The notes under the pieces were generated by a model that worked only from the letters and a program-made list of their open reading frames with translations, did no database searches and was not told the DNA's origin. Below, piece after piece: positions 9,239 to 17,412 of a DNA stretch of 64,000 bases. The position numbers and the translations under genes are program-made. Origin of the DNA: Rickettsiales bacterium Ac37b (GTDB lineage Bacteria; Pseudomonadota; Alphaproteobacteria; Rickettsiales; Arcanibacteraceae); the NCBI GenBank assembly GCA_000746585.2, contig CP009217.2, forward strand, positions 124,001 through 188,000. The letters are read 5' to 3'. Every line of letters begins with the position of its first letter. Position 1 is the stretch's first letter.

Positions 9239-10426
9239 TTAACAAGAGTTGCCTGCTACAAATCCAGATGACCATGCCCATTGAAAATTATACCCTCCTA
9301 ACCAACCAGTGACATCCACCACCTCTCCTACAAAATATAAATTAGAGACTTTCTTACATTCCATAGTTTTAGAAGATAATTCTTCGGTATCTATGCCTCC
9401 CTTTGTTACTTCTGCTTTATTATATCCTTCGCTACCGGTGACTACAATTTGAAAATTATGTAATAATTTAGCTATCTCAATTAATTTTTCTTTTTTTATT
9501 TCTGTAAGTTTTTGAGCAAATATTTCATTATTTTGTTTAAAAAATTCTATTAATCGGTTTGATAAATAAGGTTTTAAATAATTAGCTACAGTTTGTTTAT
9601 TATTTTTATCGTGCAAAAATAAGTTATGTAAATTTATATCTGGTAATAAATCAATTAGCACTATTTTATCATTAAAATTTTCTAAGTAAGATGATATTTG
9701 TAATATGGCAGGACCACTCAAACCTTTATGAGTAAATAATATATTTTCAGCAAAATTTTTATCCAAATATTTTACAATAGACTTATTTGAAATACCGCTT
9801 AATTTACTTAATAATATTTTATCCTCTGGTTTTAAAGTTAAAGGCACTAAAGCAGGTTTTGTAGGAATAATATGCAGATCAAATTTCTTCGCTAGTTCAT
9901 AACCAAAATTAGAAGCACCCATTTGAGGTATAGATAACCCTCCTGTTGCAATAATTAATTTCCTACAATTAAATTCTCCCATGTTACTAGCAATACTAAA
10001 ATAATCATTTTTTGTGACTTGATTAATGATGGTATTAAGCTTAATTTCTACTTGATACCGCCTACACTCCTCAAGCAACATTTCTATAATTTGTCTAGAC
10101 GAGTTTTTACAAAATAATTGCCCTAAAGTTTTTTCAAAATATTCTATGTTATAAGATTCAACTAATTTAATAAAATGATGTTGAGTAAAACTTGCTAAAG
10201 CAGATTTAGCAAAATGAATATTTTCGCTAAGATAATTATTGCTAGAAGTATTTATGTTAGTAAAATTACATCGTCCTCCTCCAGAGATACGAATTTTTTC
10301 TCCTATCTTATTAGTATGTTCAATTAACAAAACCGTTTTACTTCTTTTTCCGGCTGCTATTGCAGCCATGAGTCCTGCAGCCCCCGCTCCTACTATGATT
10401 ACTTCATAAAATTTTTGCTGTTTCAT
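9239..10426 (-). CDS. BaiN/HI0933-family FAD-dependent oxidoreductase
   Basis: The 395-residue protein is a typical HI0933/YhiN-family flavoprotein. The dinucleotide-binding loop EVIIVGAGAAGLMAAIAAG is at residues 8-26, followed by the family signature ISGGGRCNFTN near 48, KLIIATGGLSIPQMGASNFGY near 155, and the C-terminal FAD block LYFVGEVVDVTGWLGGYNFQ near 367. The substrate is unknown in most bacteria; BaiN itself reduces bile-acid enones in gut clostridia, which is not relevant here. Its stop lies 9 bases from the stop of the convergent gene at 8450. Confidence 0.93.
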   Translation of the reverse strand: MKQQKFYEVIIVGAGAAGLMAAIAAGKRSKTVLLIEHTNKIGEKIRISGGGRCNFTNINTSSNNYLSENIHFAKSALASFTQHHFIKLVESYNIEYFEKTLGQLFCKNSSRQIIEMLLEECRRYQVEIKLNTIINQVTKNDYFSIASNMGEFNCRKLIIATGGLSIPQMGASNFGYELAKKFDLHIIPTKPALVPLTLKPEDKILLSKLSGISNKSIVKYLDKNFAENILFTHKGLSGPAILQISSYLENFNDKIVLIDLLPDINLHNLFLHDKNNKQTVANYLKPYLSNRLIEFFKQNNEIFAQKLTEIKKEKLIEIAKLLHNFQIVVTGSEGYNKAEVTKGGIDTEELSSKTMECKKVSNLYFVGEVVDVTGWLGGYNFQWAWSSGFVAGNSC

Positions 10427-10746
10427 AAGATCTTTTCTAAAACTTTTAGGACTAGATTACTGAAATTTGAATTATACGATAAAGTTTTATACTGTTTATA
10501 AGCATTTATAAAGAGTTTTTCTAGAAAGATTATATTCTCCCGAAATTCTAGTTTTCATAATATCAAGTACTATTTTATATTTAATTTTGCAGAGCTATAA
10601 ATTATTATTTTCTTTACTAAATTGTAAAATAATGATAATTATATAATTAATCAATTAAATTCATAATAACTTATACACATAAAAAAGTTTATTATAACGG
10701 TAACCGATCAAATTGGATTATTATCTTTTATTAGGAGAAAATAATA
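10427..10746. other. AT-rich intergenic region with divergent promoters expected
   Basis: No gene or dispersed repeat is recognised. It separates the divergently transcribed flavoprotein gene and the small membrane protein gene, so it must hold both promoters. A TTATAAC sequence at about 10692-10698 could be a -10 for the rightward gene. I see no convincing -35. Confidence 0.35.
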
Positions 10747-11019
10747 ATGAATATATTTAGTAAAGTTCCATCATATAGTAATTCTGCAATAGCTATATCA
10801 GCTCCTATAGCTTTTATAGGATTAACTGCTCTTACATCTTATTGGACATATGAGCAATATACCAACGAAAAACAAAACCATAATTATAATGTAGTAGAGC
10901 AATTCTTTGATTCATTAAACTACTTGACAATGCCTGTTGCTGCCACAGTATCAGCCAGCCTAACTCTGGTAGGATGTGTAAAAAGTTATGAATATTTTAC
11001 TGAAACACATACTGATTAA
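10747..11019 (+). CDS. Small membrane protein, 90 aa, unknown function
   Basis: The start is supported by an AGGAG ribosome-binding site seven bases upstream. Two hydrophobic stretches, AISAPIAFIGLTALTSYW (residues 17-34) and MPVAATVSASLTLVGCV (57-73), suggest a hairpin membrane protein with a polar loop rich in Asn, Glu and Gln between them. I recognise no family. The repeat cluster directly downstream begins just after the stop codon. Confidence 0.6.
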   Translation: MNIFSKVPSYSNSAIAISAPIAFIGLTALTSYWTYEQYTNEKQNHNYNVVEQFFDSLNYLTMPVAATVSASLTLVGCVKSYEYFTETHTD

Positions 11020-11773
11020 GTATAAGCTATAGTAAAAACAGTTTAAGTTTGATACAAAGAAGGAGGAGCAAAACCTGCTAATCGTCCTACTCTCAGACAA
11101 AAAATGTAAGTAATGAATAAGAAATAATATCATGTCCGGGGAAAAAATATTAAAAAGGTGTAGTATTCTTTCATAATGCTAAACTAACAGATAGATGCTT
11201 TTTCACCTCCTCCATTAGGGATAGTTTTGGAAAGCTTTGCTTTCCGAGGATGAGGGTGAATAGATAACAAGGTTAGATGTAGTGTCTCTAAGACTCCTTC
11301 TACCGAAATTTAAAATCGTAGAATCGACGATCTCGAAGATAATACCAAAGTATACGTTCTTCAGAAGTTGTATTTTTGCGTAAAAATTTCTGAAAATTTT
11401 TCATTATAAATAATTTTATCAATTAAAAGTTATGTTATTATATAAACCCTCACCCATATAAATGCAAGCATTTACACGACCTCTCCCTTAAGGGAGAGGT
11501 GAGGAAAACTAAAAAATATTTAAGTTAGAATTATTAATTATAAAAGGCACATACTTATTTCACCTCTCCTTCGGGAGAGGTCGAGGAAAGCTTTGCTTTC
11601 CGAGGGTGAGGGTTTAATAAATCTAATTATTTAATATTTCCCTCATCCGCTCAAAACTAAAGTTTTTCGCGACTTCTCCCATAGGGAGAAGTAAAATACA
11701 CATTATAAGCCTCTCTTACAATTTTTTGTTTGAGAGTAGTACTCATTAAAAAAACTACGCTCCTTTATTTAAA
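11020..11773. repeat. Large dispersed-repeat cluster
   Basis: This 750-bp stretch has no gene. It starts with a family-B MITE end (TATAGTAAAAACAGTT, 11026) joined to a reversed family-C unit (to about 11155). Family-E hairpins follow: 11200-11262 (CACCTCCTCCATTAG, GGAAAGCTTTGCTTTCC), 11445-11505 (palindrome CCTCTCCCTTAAGGGAGAGG), 11506-11625 and 11629-11702 (ACTTCTCCCATAGGGAGAAGT), and a partial C unit at 11703-11735. The segment from about 11510 is closely matched at 63620-63670. Several stems could act as terminators or RNA hairpins. Confidence 0.8.
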
Positions 11774-12660
11774 TTATCTTGTATAGAAATTTGATTGTTT
11801 TTGACTAGATTCAACCCTATCAACAAAATTCCTTGTTTCTAGTGCAGAGCTTATAATAGATTGCCATCTGCTTGATCGTGTTTGAGGTTCTTCCTTTATG
11901 CAATATACATAATTATTATTCTCTTTCTTGAAGTCATCTGTTGTTTTAGCTAAAAGATCATAAGCAGTATATCCGTCTTTATTTTGTATTGCGACATCCA
12001 CATTGTATTTTTTAAGTAAGTCTAATATTTGAGTAGCGCTCCTTCTACTTACTACTATTCTTACGATTTCATATTCTTCAGTTTGTTTATTATAGTCACT
12101 TAGATTAAAAATAGCATGCGCAGGTGTATTTCCATTAGAATCGCGAGCATTCGGATTGGCGCCTTTTTCTAATATAGTTTTCAATAAGCATTTAGCCATA
12201 TCCTGAGAAAAACCAGTTCTTGCTAGTTCATGTAAAGGGGTATAATTAAAATTATTTCCTATATTAATAGTTTTTTTTATGTGTTTTCTACTTTTATTTT
12301 CTGAGTATCCAAATTTTTTTAACATACGTTCTTGCGAACTCAATAACTCACTAGCAATAGCATAATTACTATTAGATAAGGCAAGTAAAAAAGGAGTCTC
12401 ACCATTTTGATTACGATCAGAATATAAATTGAGATCAGATTTAGTTAGATATTTTTCAATTTTTGCTATTATACCAAGGGCTATAGAATTGTGATTAGAA
12501 GCAATTTGATGAAATACGTTCAAAAATTTTTCTGTAGTTTTAGTTGAGATTAATTGGGGACTAGATGTTATATATGTCTCAATTTTCTCTAAGTCTGCTT
12601 CATCTCTTAATATATACTAGACCATTTAAGAAATCATTACTTGTTTCTTCAGAATATTCT
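11774..12660 (-). pseudogene. Ankyrin-repeat protein, 5' end frameshifted
   Basis: The 249-residue open part (11774-12523) can start only at a TTG. It contains about four ankyrin units: NQNGETPFLLALSNSNYAIA, NFNYTPLHELARTGF, ARDSNGNTPAHAIFN and IQNKDGYTAYDLLAK. The frame stays open upstream (ILRDEADLEKIETYITSSPQ) but meets TAG, and the sense continues in another frame (IEYSEETSNDFLNGLVY), and perhaps a third (RKNKDKN) near 12690. At least one, probably two, small indels separate these pieces at 12600-12680. Ankyrin proteins in Rickettsiales are often host-directed effectors. This copy is probably decayed, though a shortened protein from the TTG cannot be excluded. Confidence 0.7.
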
Positions 12661-12834
12661 ATTTTATTTTTATCTTTATTTTTTCTCACTATACATACTC
12701 CCTAATACTTTATAATATTATCTTTCTATTAAAAAATATTATTTTTTCTATTAAATGTAAATATAGAAATCCCTTTGAATAATAATGATTATATCAAAAA
12801 TAAAGAGCAGACTATTTTATCTATAGCGAATGAT

Positions 12835-13377
12835 TTAATGGTTGCAATGTTCATCATGTACATGATGATGATGTGGGTGCTTTTTAAATTTTTCCATTTT
12901 CTTTAATAAAAAAGAACGTTTTAGAGGAGTTAGATAATCTAAAAAAACTTTGCCACTAAGATAATCTATTTCATGCTGTAATACACTAGATAAGAAACCT
13001 TCAGCCTTTAATTCTTGAGCATTATTATCATAATCAATATAATTAACAGTAATATGACGTGGCCTTGTAATAGGAGCTGAAATACCTGGAAAAGATAACG
13101 ATGCTTCTTCAAATTCTTGCTTCTCTTCAGATGTTATATGTACTACTGGATTTACCATAATAAGAGGATTTTTTTGCCCATTTTGCATTAGATCTACCAC
13201 TACACATTGATGAATTGCGCCAACCATATTAGCTCCAAGCCCAACAGCATGGTTAAAATACATAGTTTCAAGCATATCGTCTAAAAATCTTTGTATTTCC
13301 TTATTTACGTTAGCTATTAAGTTAGCTTTAGTTTTAAAAATATTATTTGGGGCAATAACAATAGGTAAAATTGACAT
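12835..13377 (-). CDS. Peptide-deformylase-like protein with degenerate active site
   Basis: The 180-residue protein has the PDF fold pattern, but all three active-site motifs are altered. Motif 1 (GLAAxQ) reads GLGANMVG. Motif 2 (EGCLS) reads EASLSFPG, so the Cys metal ligand is Ser. Motif 3 (QHExDHLxG) reads QHEIDYLSG, so the second His ligand is Tyr. It should therefore lack normal deformylase activity. It ends in a His-rich tail (KHPHHHHVHDEHCNH) that could bind metal. Such second, inactive-looking def paralogues occur in alphaproteobacteria; a true def should exist elsewhere in the genome. Confidence 0.85.
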   Translation of the reverse strand: MSILPIVIAPNNIFKTKANLIANVNKEIQRFLDDMLETMYFNHAVGLGANMVGAIHQCVVVDLMQNGQKNPLIMVNPVVHITSEEKQEFEEASLSFPGISAPITRPRHITVNYIDYDNNAQELKAEGFLSSVLQHEIDYLSGKVFLDYLTPLKRSFLLKKMEKFKKHPHHHHVHDEHCNH

Positions 13378-13486
13378 ATATAAATCCTTTTAATCATTAT
13401 ACAGGATTGTTAACAAAATATTTTTAGCAATATTTTATTAACATTACCATAGTTTTTTAATTTAAATTAGAGATTATCATTCATCA

Positions 13487-14743
13487 CTACAGCGCAATAT
13501 CAGTACGGTAAAATCCTTCTGACCAAGTGATTTTGTGCACAGCATCATAAGCTCGCTCTCTTGCTTCTGTAAGAGAATTACCAATTGCTGTAATAGCAAG
13601 CACTCTCCCCCCATTTGCTACAATATTGTGCTTATAATCTTTTTTAGTTCCTGCATGAAAGACAGCTATATTTGGCAATTTAGATACCTCTGATAAACCA
13701 CTAATTATAGTGTCTTTTTGATATTCTCCTGGATAGCCATCCGCTGCCATAATAACACATACAGCATGATGATTATAATGTTCTACTTTAATACTACTTA
13801 AATCACCACTATTGCTAGCCAACAATAGCTCTAATAAATCAGTTTTTAAACATAATAAAATAGATTCAGTTTCAGGATCACCAAAGCGTACATTATATTC
13901 AAGCAATTTAGGTCCTTCATTTGTAAGCATTAATCCAGCAAATAATATACCTTTAAATGGCCTGCCTTCTACCTTCATAGCATGCATGGTTGGGTTGATA
14001 ATTTGATCCATAATTTGTGTTTTTAACAAATCATTTAATAACCTTGAAGGAGAAAAACTGCCCATACCACCAGTATTTAAGCCTTTGTTATTATCAAATG
14101 CCCGTTTATAATCTTCTGCTGCACCTAAAAATATTGCATCAGTACCATCGCAAATAACAAAAAAGCTTATTTCTTTTCCTTCTAAAAATTCTTCAATTAC
14201 AACATGATTTCCTGCTTCTCCAAATTTTCCTGCAAACATATCATCTATGGCAGAAGTAGCTTCGTTCTTATTTTCGGCTATTATAACTCCTTTTCCTGCA
14301 GCAAGGCCATCTGCTTTAATTACAATAGGAAATTTTATAGAATCTAAATATGTTTTGGCATCATTATGATTATCAAAACATCCATATTCTGCAGTGGGAA
14401 TATTATATTTCTTACATAAATTTTTAGTAAAACTCTTTGAAGCTTCTAAGATTGCAGCATTCTTTGATGGTCCAAATGCTTTAATACCATAATTTTCTAA
14501 ATAATCTATTAAGCCATCGACTAAAGGAGCTTCTGGGCCTACTATCACTAAATCAATTTGTTTTTCTAAGCAAAACCCAGCTATATCACGATGATTATTA
14601 TAATCGATAGGAGCAATTTGAGCTATTTCTGCAATACCTGCATTGCCAGGCGCTGCATATATTTTTGTTGTAATAGAAGATTTTAATAAAGCAAAACAAA
14701 TGGCATGTTCACGTCCGCCAGATCCTATGACTAATAATTTCAT
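13487..14743 (-). CDS. purD: PurD, phosphoribosylamine-glycine ligase
   Basis: PurD joins glycine to phosphoribosylamine with ATP, the second step of purine synthesis. The protein has 418 residues, as usual. The N-terminal block LVIGSGGREHAIC, the ATP-grasp segment VIKADGLAAGKGVIIA near residue 145, the catalytic NTGGMGSFSP near 222 and YNVRFGDPETESILL near 285 are all intact. No other pur gene is in the window. The gene suggests purine synthesis is kept, which Rickettsia has lost but Anaplasmataceae retain. A small palindrome (14764-14796) sits in its upstream region. Confidence 0.97.
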   Translation of the reverse strand: MKLLVIGSGGREHAICFALLKSSITTKIYAAPGNAGIAEIAQIAPIDYNNHRDIAGFCLEKQIDLVIVGPEAPLVDGLIDYLENYGIKAFGPSKNAAILEASKSFTKNLCKKYNIPTAEYGCFDNHNDAKTYLDSIKFPIVIKADGLAAGKGVIIAENKNEATSAIDDMFAGKFGEAGNHVVIEEFLEGKEISFFVICDGTDAIFLGAAEDYKRAFDNNKGLNTGGMGSFSPSRLLNDLLKTQIMDQIINPTMHAMKVEGRPFKGILFAGLMLTNEGPKLLEYNVRFGDPETESILLCLKTDLLELLLASNSGDLSSIKVEHYNHHAVCVIMAADGYPGEYQKDTIISGLSEVSKLPNIAVFHAGTKKDYKHNIVANGGRVLAITAIGNSLTEARERAYDAVHKITWSEGFYRTDIAL

Positions 14744-14763
14744 ACTACCATTTCCTTATAATA

Positions 14764-14796
14764 ATAGTAAAAACATTTAAATTTTGTTTTTACTAT
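14764..14796. repeat. Minimal palindromic element (solo MITE ends)
   Basis: Two perfect 12-base arms, ATAGTAAAAACA and TGTTTTTACTAT, enclose a 9-base spacer. The arm equals the terminal repeat of the family-B elements, so this looks like a MITE reduced to its ends. It lies 20 bases upstream of purD and could affect its promoter. Confidence 0.75.
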
Positions 14797-14873
14797 AGTA
14801 TTTAAGCATACTTAAAAAAATTTGAATATTATTTACAGTTGATATACTTACTTATATACTTTGTTAACAGTTC

Positions 14874-14908
14874 CATAATGAAAACAAAGTTCAAATGTTT
14901 TCACTATA
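14874..14908. repeat. Second minimal palindromic element
   Basis: The arms ATAATGAAAACA and TGTTTTCACTAT flank a short spacer (AAGTTCAAA). They form an imperfect palindrome related to the one at 14764-14796, about 60 bp upstream of xseA. Confidence 0.6.
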
Positions 14909-14969
14909 GTTGCGAATATAAGATATTGTTTATAGATTAAGCAAGAAAAAAATAAGGTGATATATATTT

Positions 14970-16355
14970 ATGTTACATCATAATCAGCCCATTTATAGTG
15001 TAAGTGAAATTTCAGCTAGGATTAAACGTACTATTGATGATGGATTTTCTTATATAAGAGTGCGCGGCGAGATTTCTGGCCTCAAACTTTCTCCATCTGG
15101 CCATATTTATTTTTCATTAAAAGATGATAAAGCGGTCCTTGCTTCTGTATGCTGGAAAAATGTTTATAATAATTTGAGCGTACTACCTGAAGACGGATTA
15201 GAAGTTATCTGTATAGGAGCAATTACAACCTATCCAGGCCAGTCAAAATATCAGCTAGTAGTCACTCAAATTGAAGTAGCTGGTACTGGTGCTTTAATGG
15301 CCCTATTTTTAAAACGTAAAGAACAACTCGAAAAAGAAGGCCTATTTGATACCAATAAAAAAAAGGTACTTCCTAAATATCCCGAAATTATCGGAGTAGT
15401 CACTTCACCAACCGGAGCGGTCATTAAAGATATTTTACATAGATTACAGGAAAGATTTCCTATAAGGGTAATATTATGGCCAGTACTAGTACAAGGAGTG
15501 CAGGCCGCCGAACAAATTGCTGGTGCTATTAATGGTTTTAATAATTTTACAGATAATAGACCTGATGTATTAATAGTAGCACGAGGCGGTGGATCTATAG
15601 AAGATTTATGGGCTTTTAATGAAGAAATAGTGGTACGAGCTGCATCTTCATCGCAAATTCCATTAATTTCAGCTGTAGGTCATGAAACAGATGTAACTTT
15701 AATTGACTATGCAAGCTCCTTAAGAGCTCCAACGCCTACTGCTGCAGCTGAAATTGCAGTACCTGTGAAAGCAGAACTGTTACTTACTTTAGATGAAAAA
15801 GCAAGATATTTATATTATACCATTATACGTTTTATTAGCCATGAACGAAAATCTTTAGAAATACTTGCAAAATCTATACCTAATTACGCATGGATTCTGA
15901 CTAATATGTATCAAACTTTGGACGATTTGTCGACCAAACTTATAGCATCCTTACCAAGAATTATGGAAATAAAAAATATGTCTTTAAATAATTCTATCTC
16001 ACGACTACGTAATCCCAAAGATATAATTATTAATGCATATAATAATTTATTGTTTAAATCGGATATGTTAAAGCAATGTATAGTAACTACTATGCAAAAT
16101 AAACAACATAAATTAAATATGCTAGTATCAGTATTTAAGCCTAAATTGATTCAAGGAGAAATAGAGCAAAAAAAATTACTGTTTTTAAGTATAGCAACTC
16201 AACTTATTGGCTATAATCATAAAAATATCTTAAAGCGTGGATTTGCAATAATTAGAAACGAAGAAGGTAATATTATTAAATCTGTTAGAGATTTAGAAAA
16301 AGAAAAATCTATCTCTATAGAACTAGAGGATGGTAAATATCAGATATCAAAATAA
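14970..16355 (+). CDS. xseA: XseA, exodeoxyribonuclease VII large subunit
   Basis: XseA is the catalytic subunit of ExoVII, which degrades single-stranded DNA together with XseB. The 461-residue protein has an N-terminal OB-fold region (YIRVRGEISGLKLSPSGHIY, residues 28-47), the core blocks VVTSPTGAVIKDI near 144 and ARGGGSIEDLWAFNEE near 205, and SAVGHETDVTLIDYA near 233 followed by RAPTPTAAAE. The C-terminal coiled-coil part is intact to about residue 450. No xseB is nearby. It is divergent from purD. Confidence 0.96.
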   Translation: MLHHNQPIYSVSEISARIKRTIDDGFSYIRVRGEISGLKLSPSGHIYFSLKDDKAVLASVCWKNVYNNLSVLPEDGLEVICIGAITTYPGQSKYQLVVTQIEVAGTGALMALFLKRKEQLEKEGLFDTNKKKVLPKYPEIIGVVTSPTGAVIKDILHRLQERFPIRVILWPVLVQGVQAAEQIAGAINGFNNFTDNRPDVLIVARGGGSIEDLWAFNEEIVVRAASSSQIPLISAVGHETDVTLIDYASSLRAPTPTAAAEIAVPVKAELLLTLDEKARYLYYTIIRFISHERKSLEILAKSIPNYAWILTNMYQTLDDLSTKLIASLPRIMEIKNMSLNNSISRLRNPKDIIINAYNNLLFKSDMLKQCIVTTMQNKQHKLNMLVSVFKPKLIQGEIEQKKLLFLSIATQLIGYNHKNILKRGFAIIRNEEGNIIKSVRDLEKEKSISIELEDGKYQISK

Positions 16356-16725
16356 TATTATTTCCCATTTAAATGACCAAGTTCTTATACCTTCTAGAAT
16401 TAGATCTCTGTCATATACTATAGCAAATTAAGTTGTATTTGGGACTAGAAGAGACGAGTTAAATTGTACAAATAGTACATAAGACGAGGAACAAAAACGT
16501 CCTCAAGTTAAAATCAATTTACTATAATGTATGATAAATTAAGCCTTAGCTATTAATATTAATGTAGAAATCGTAAAAACTTAACTATATAATTGTTAAT
16601 AACTTTTGTTCTATTTATTAATTTCCTATTTATTATGCATAAATCAATAAATAAAAATATTGCACAGTTTATATAAATGTATCAAAATACATTGTAAAAA
16701 TTATATAAAATAAAAGGGAATAAAT
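16356..16725. repeat. Intergenic region with a family-A MITE
   Basis: No gene. A full family-A element spans about 16417-16526, from ACTATAGCAAATTAAGTTG to AAAATCAATTTACTATA. Its middle has diverged from the other copies, but a short inner hairpin is kept (GTACAAATAGTAC). The rest is AT-rich leader of the next small gene. Confidence 0.75.
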
Positions 16726-16920
16726 ATGCATAAAACATTACCATCAGAACTTTTAGAAAAATTAGTATGTCCTTTAACAAAAACTCCTTTAATATATAAT
16801 CCTGAAAGGCATGAATTAGTTAGTCTTGCAGCAAGAATGGCATACCCTATCAAAGCTGGTATCGCAATCATGCTTAGGGAGCAAGCACGCAAATTAGAAG
16901 ATCATGAATTTAAAGAATAG
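16726..16920 (+). CDS. Trm112/UPF0434-family small protein
   Basis: The 64-residue protein fits the YcaR/Trm112 family: LLEKLVCPLTKTPLIYN at residues 9-25 and the block LVSLAARMAYPIKAGIAIML, corresponding to the family's [20 protein letters not shown]. The usual Cys pair is reduced to one Cys (LVCPLT), as in many bacterial UPF0434 members. Eukaryotic Trm112 activates methyltransferases; the bacterial role is unsettled. It has its own leader and seems to stand alone. Confidence 0.85.
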   Translation: MHKTLPSELLEKLVCPLTKTPLIYNPERHELVSLAARMAYPIKAGIAIMLREQARKLEDHEFKE

Positions 16921-17412
16921 TTTATTAAATATCTAAACGAATATTTTTTACTTTCATATTTCAATTTTAAATATCCATTGTATAATTATTTAGGGTATTT
17001 AAAATAGGGCTAGAAACAAGGACAAAATTGCAAGAGATTATAGTTTCTCCAATTGGATTAGCAGATAAGCATGATGAGCGAAACCTACTTTTTGTTAGAT
17101 TAGCGGAGAAGAACGCATATGCTAATTCAAATCAAGAAACTATATATAATATACTCTTTTTTGTTATGAACGCGAAAGAGGTAATCTAGTAATGTTTCAG
17201 ACTCATGAGATACCTGCTTTCGTAGGTATGACATCATTTCTTGCTCATTACTTACATTTTTTGTCCGAGAGTAGGATTAATTGCTAGGTGAACATTGAGC
17301 GACGCCGTACTCAAATTCAAATGCTTTTACTATAATACGTAAATAATGAAGCAATACTTAAATTGCTTAAGCTATAAAAATTATTATCAAGGATAAAGTA
17401 TTATATAATATT
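16921..17412. repeat. Composite repeat region upstream of uvrC
   Basis: Three repeats abut without a gene. A family-D element is at 17038-17146: ends TATAGTTTCT and AGAAACTATA, centre TTAGCGGAGAAGAACGCATA. A family-C unit is at 17185-17272 (TCTAGTAATGTTTCAGAC to TTTTTTGTCCGAGAGTAGG). The right half of a family-B MITE is at 17275-17334, ending AAATGCTTTTACTATA. The last 80 bases are the uvrC leader. Confidence 0.8.

Noticed and set aside
11445-11735. Tandem-looking palindromes that might be a CRISPR array
   Set aside because: The repeated units differ in length and sequence, spacers are not regular, and the same units occur dispersed elsewhere; no cas genes are present.
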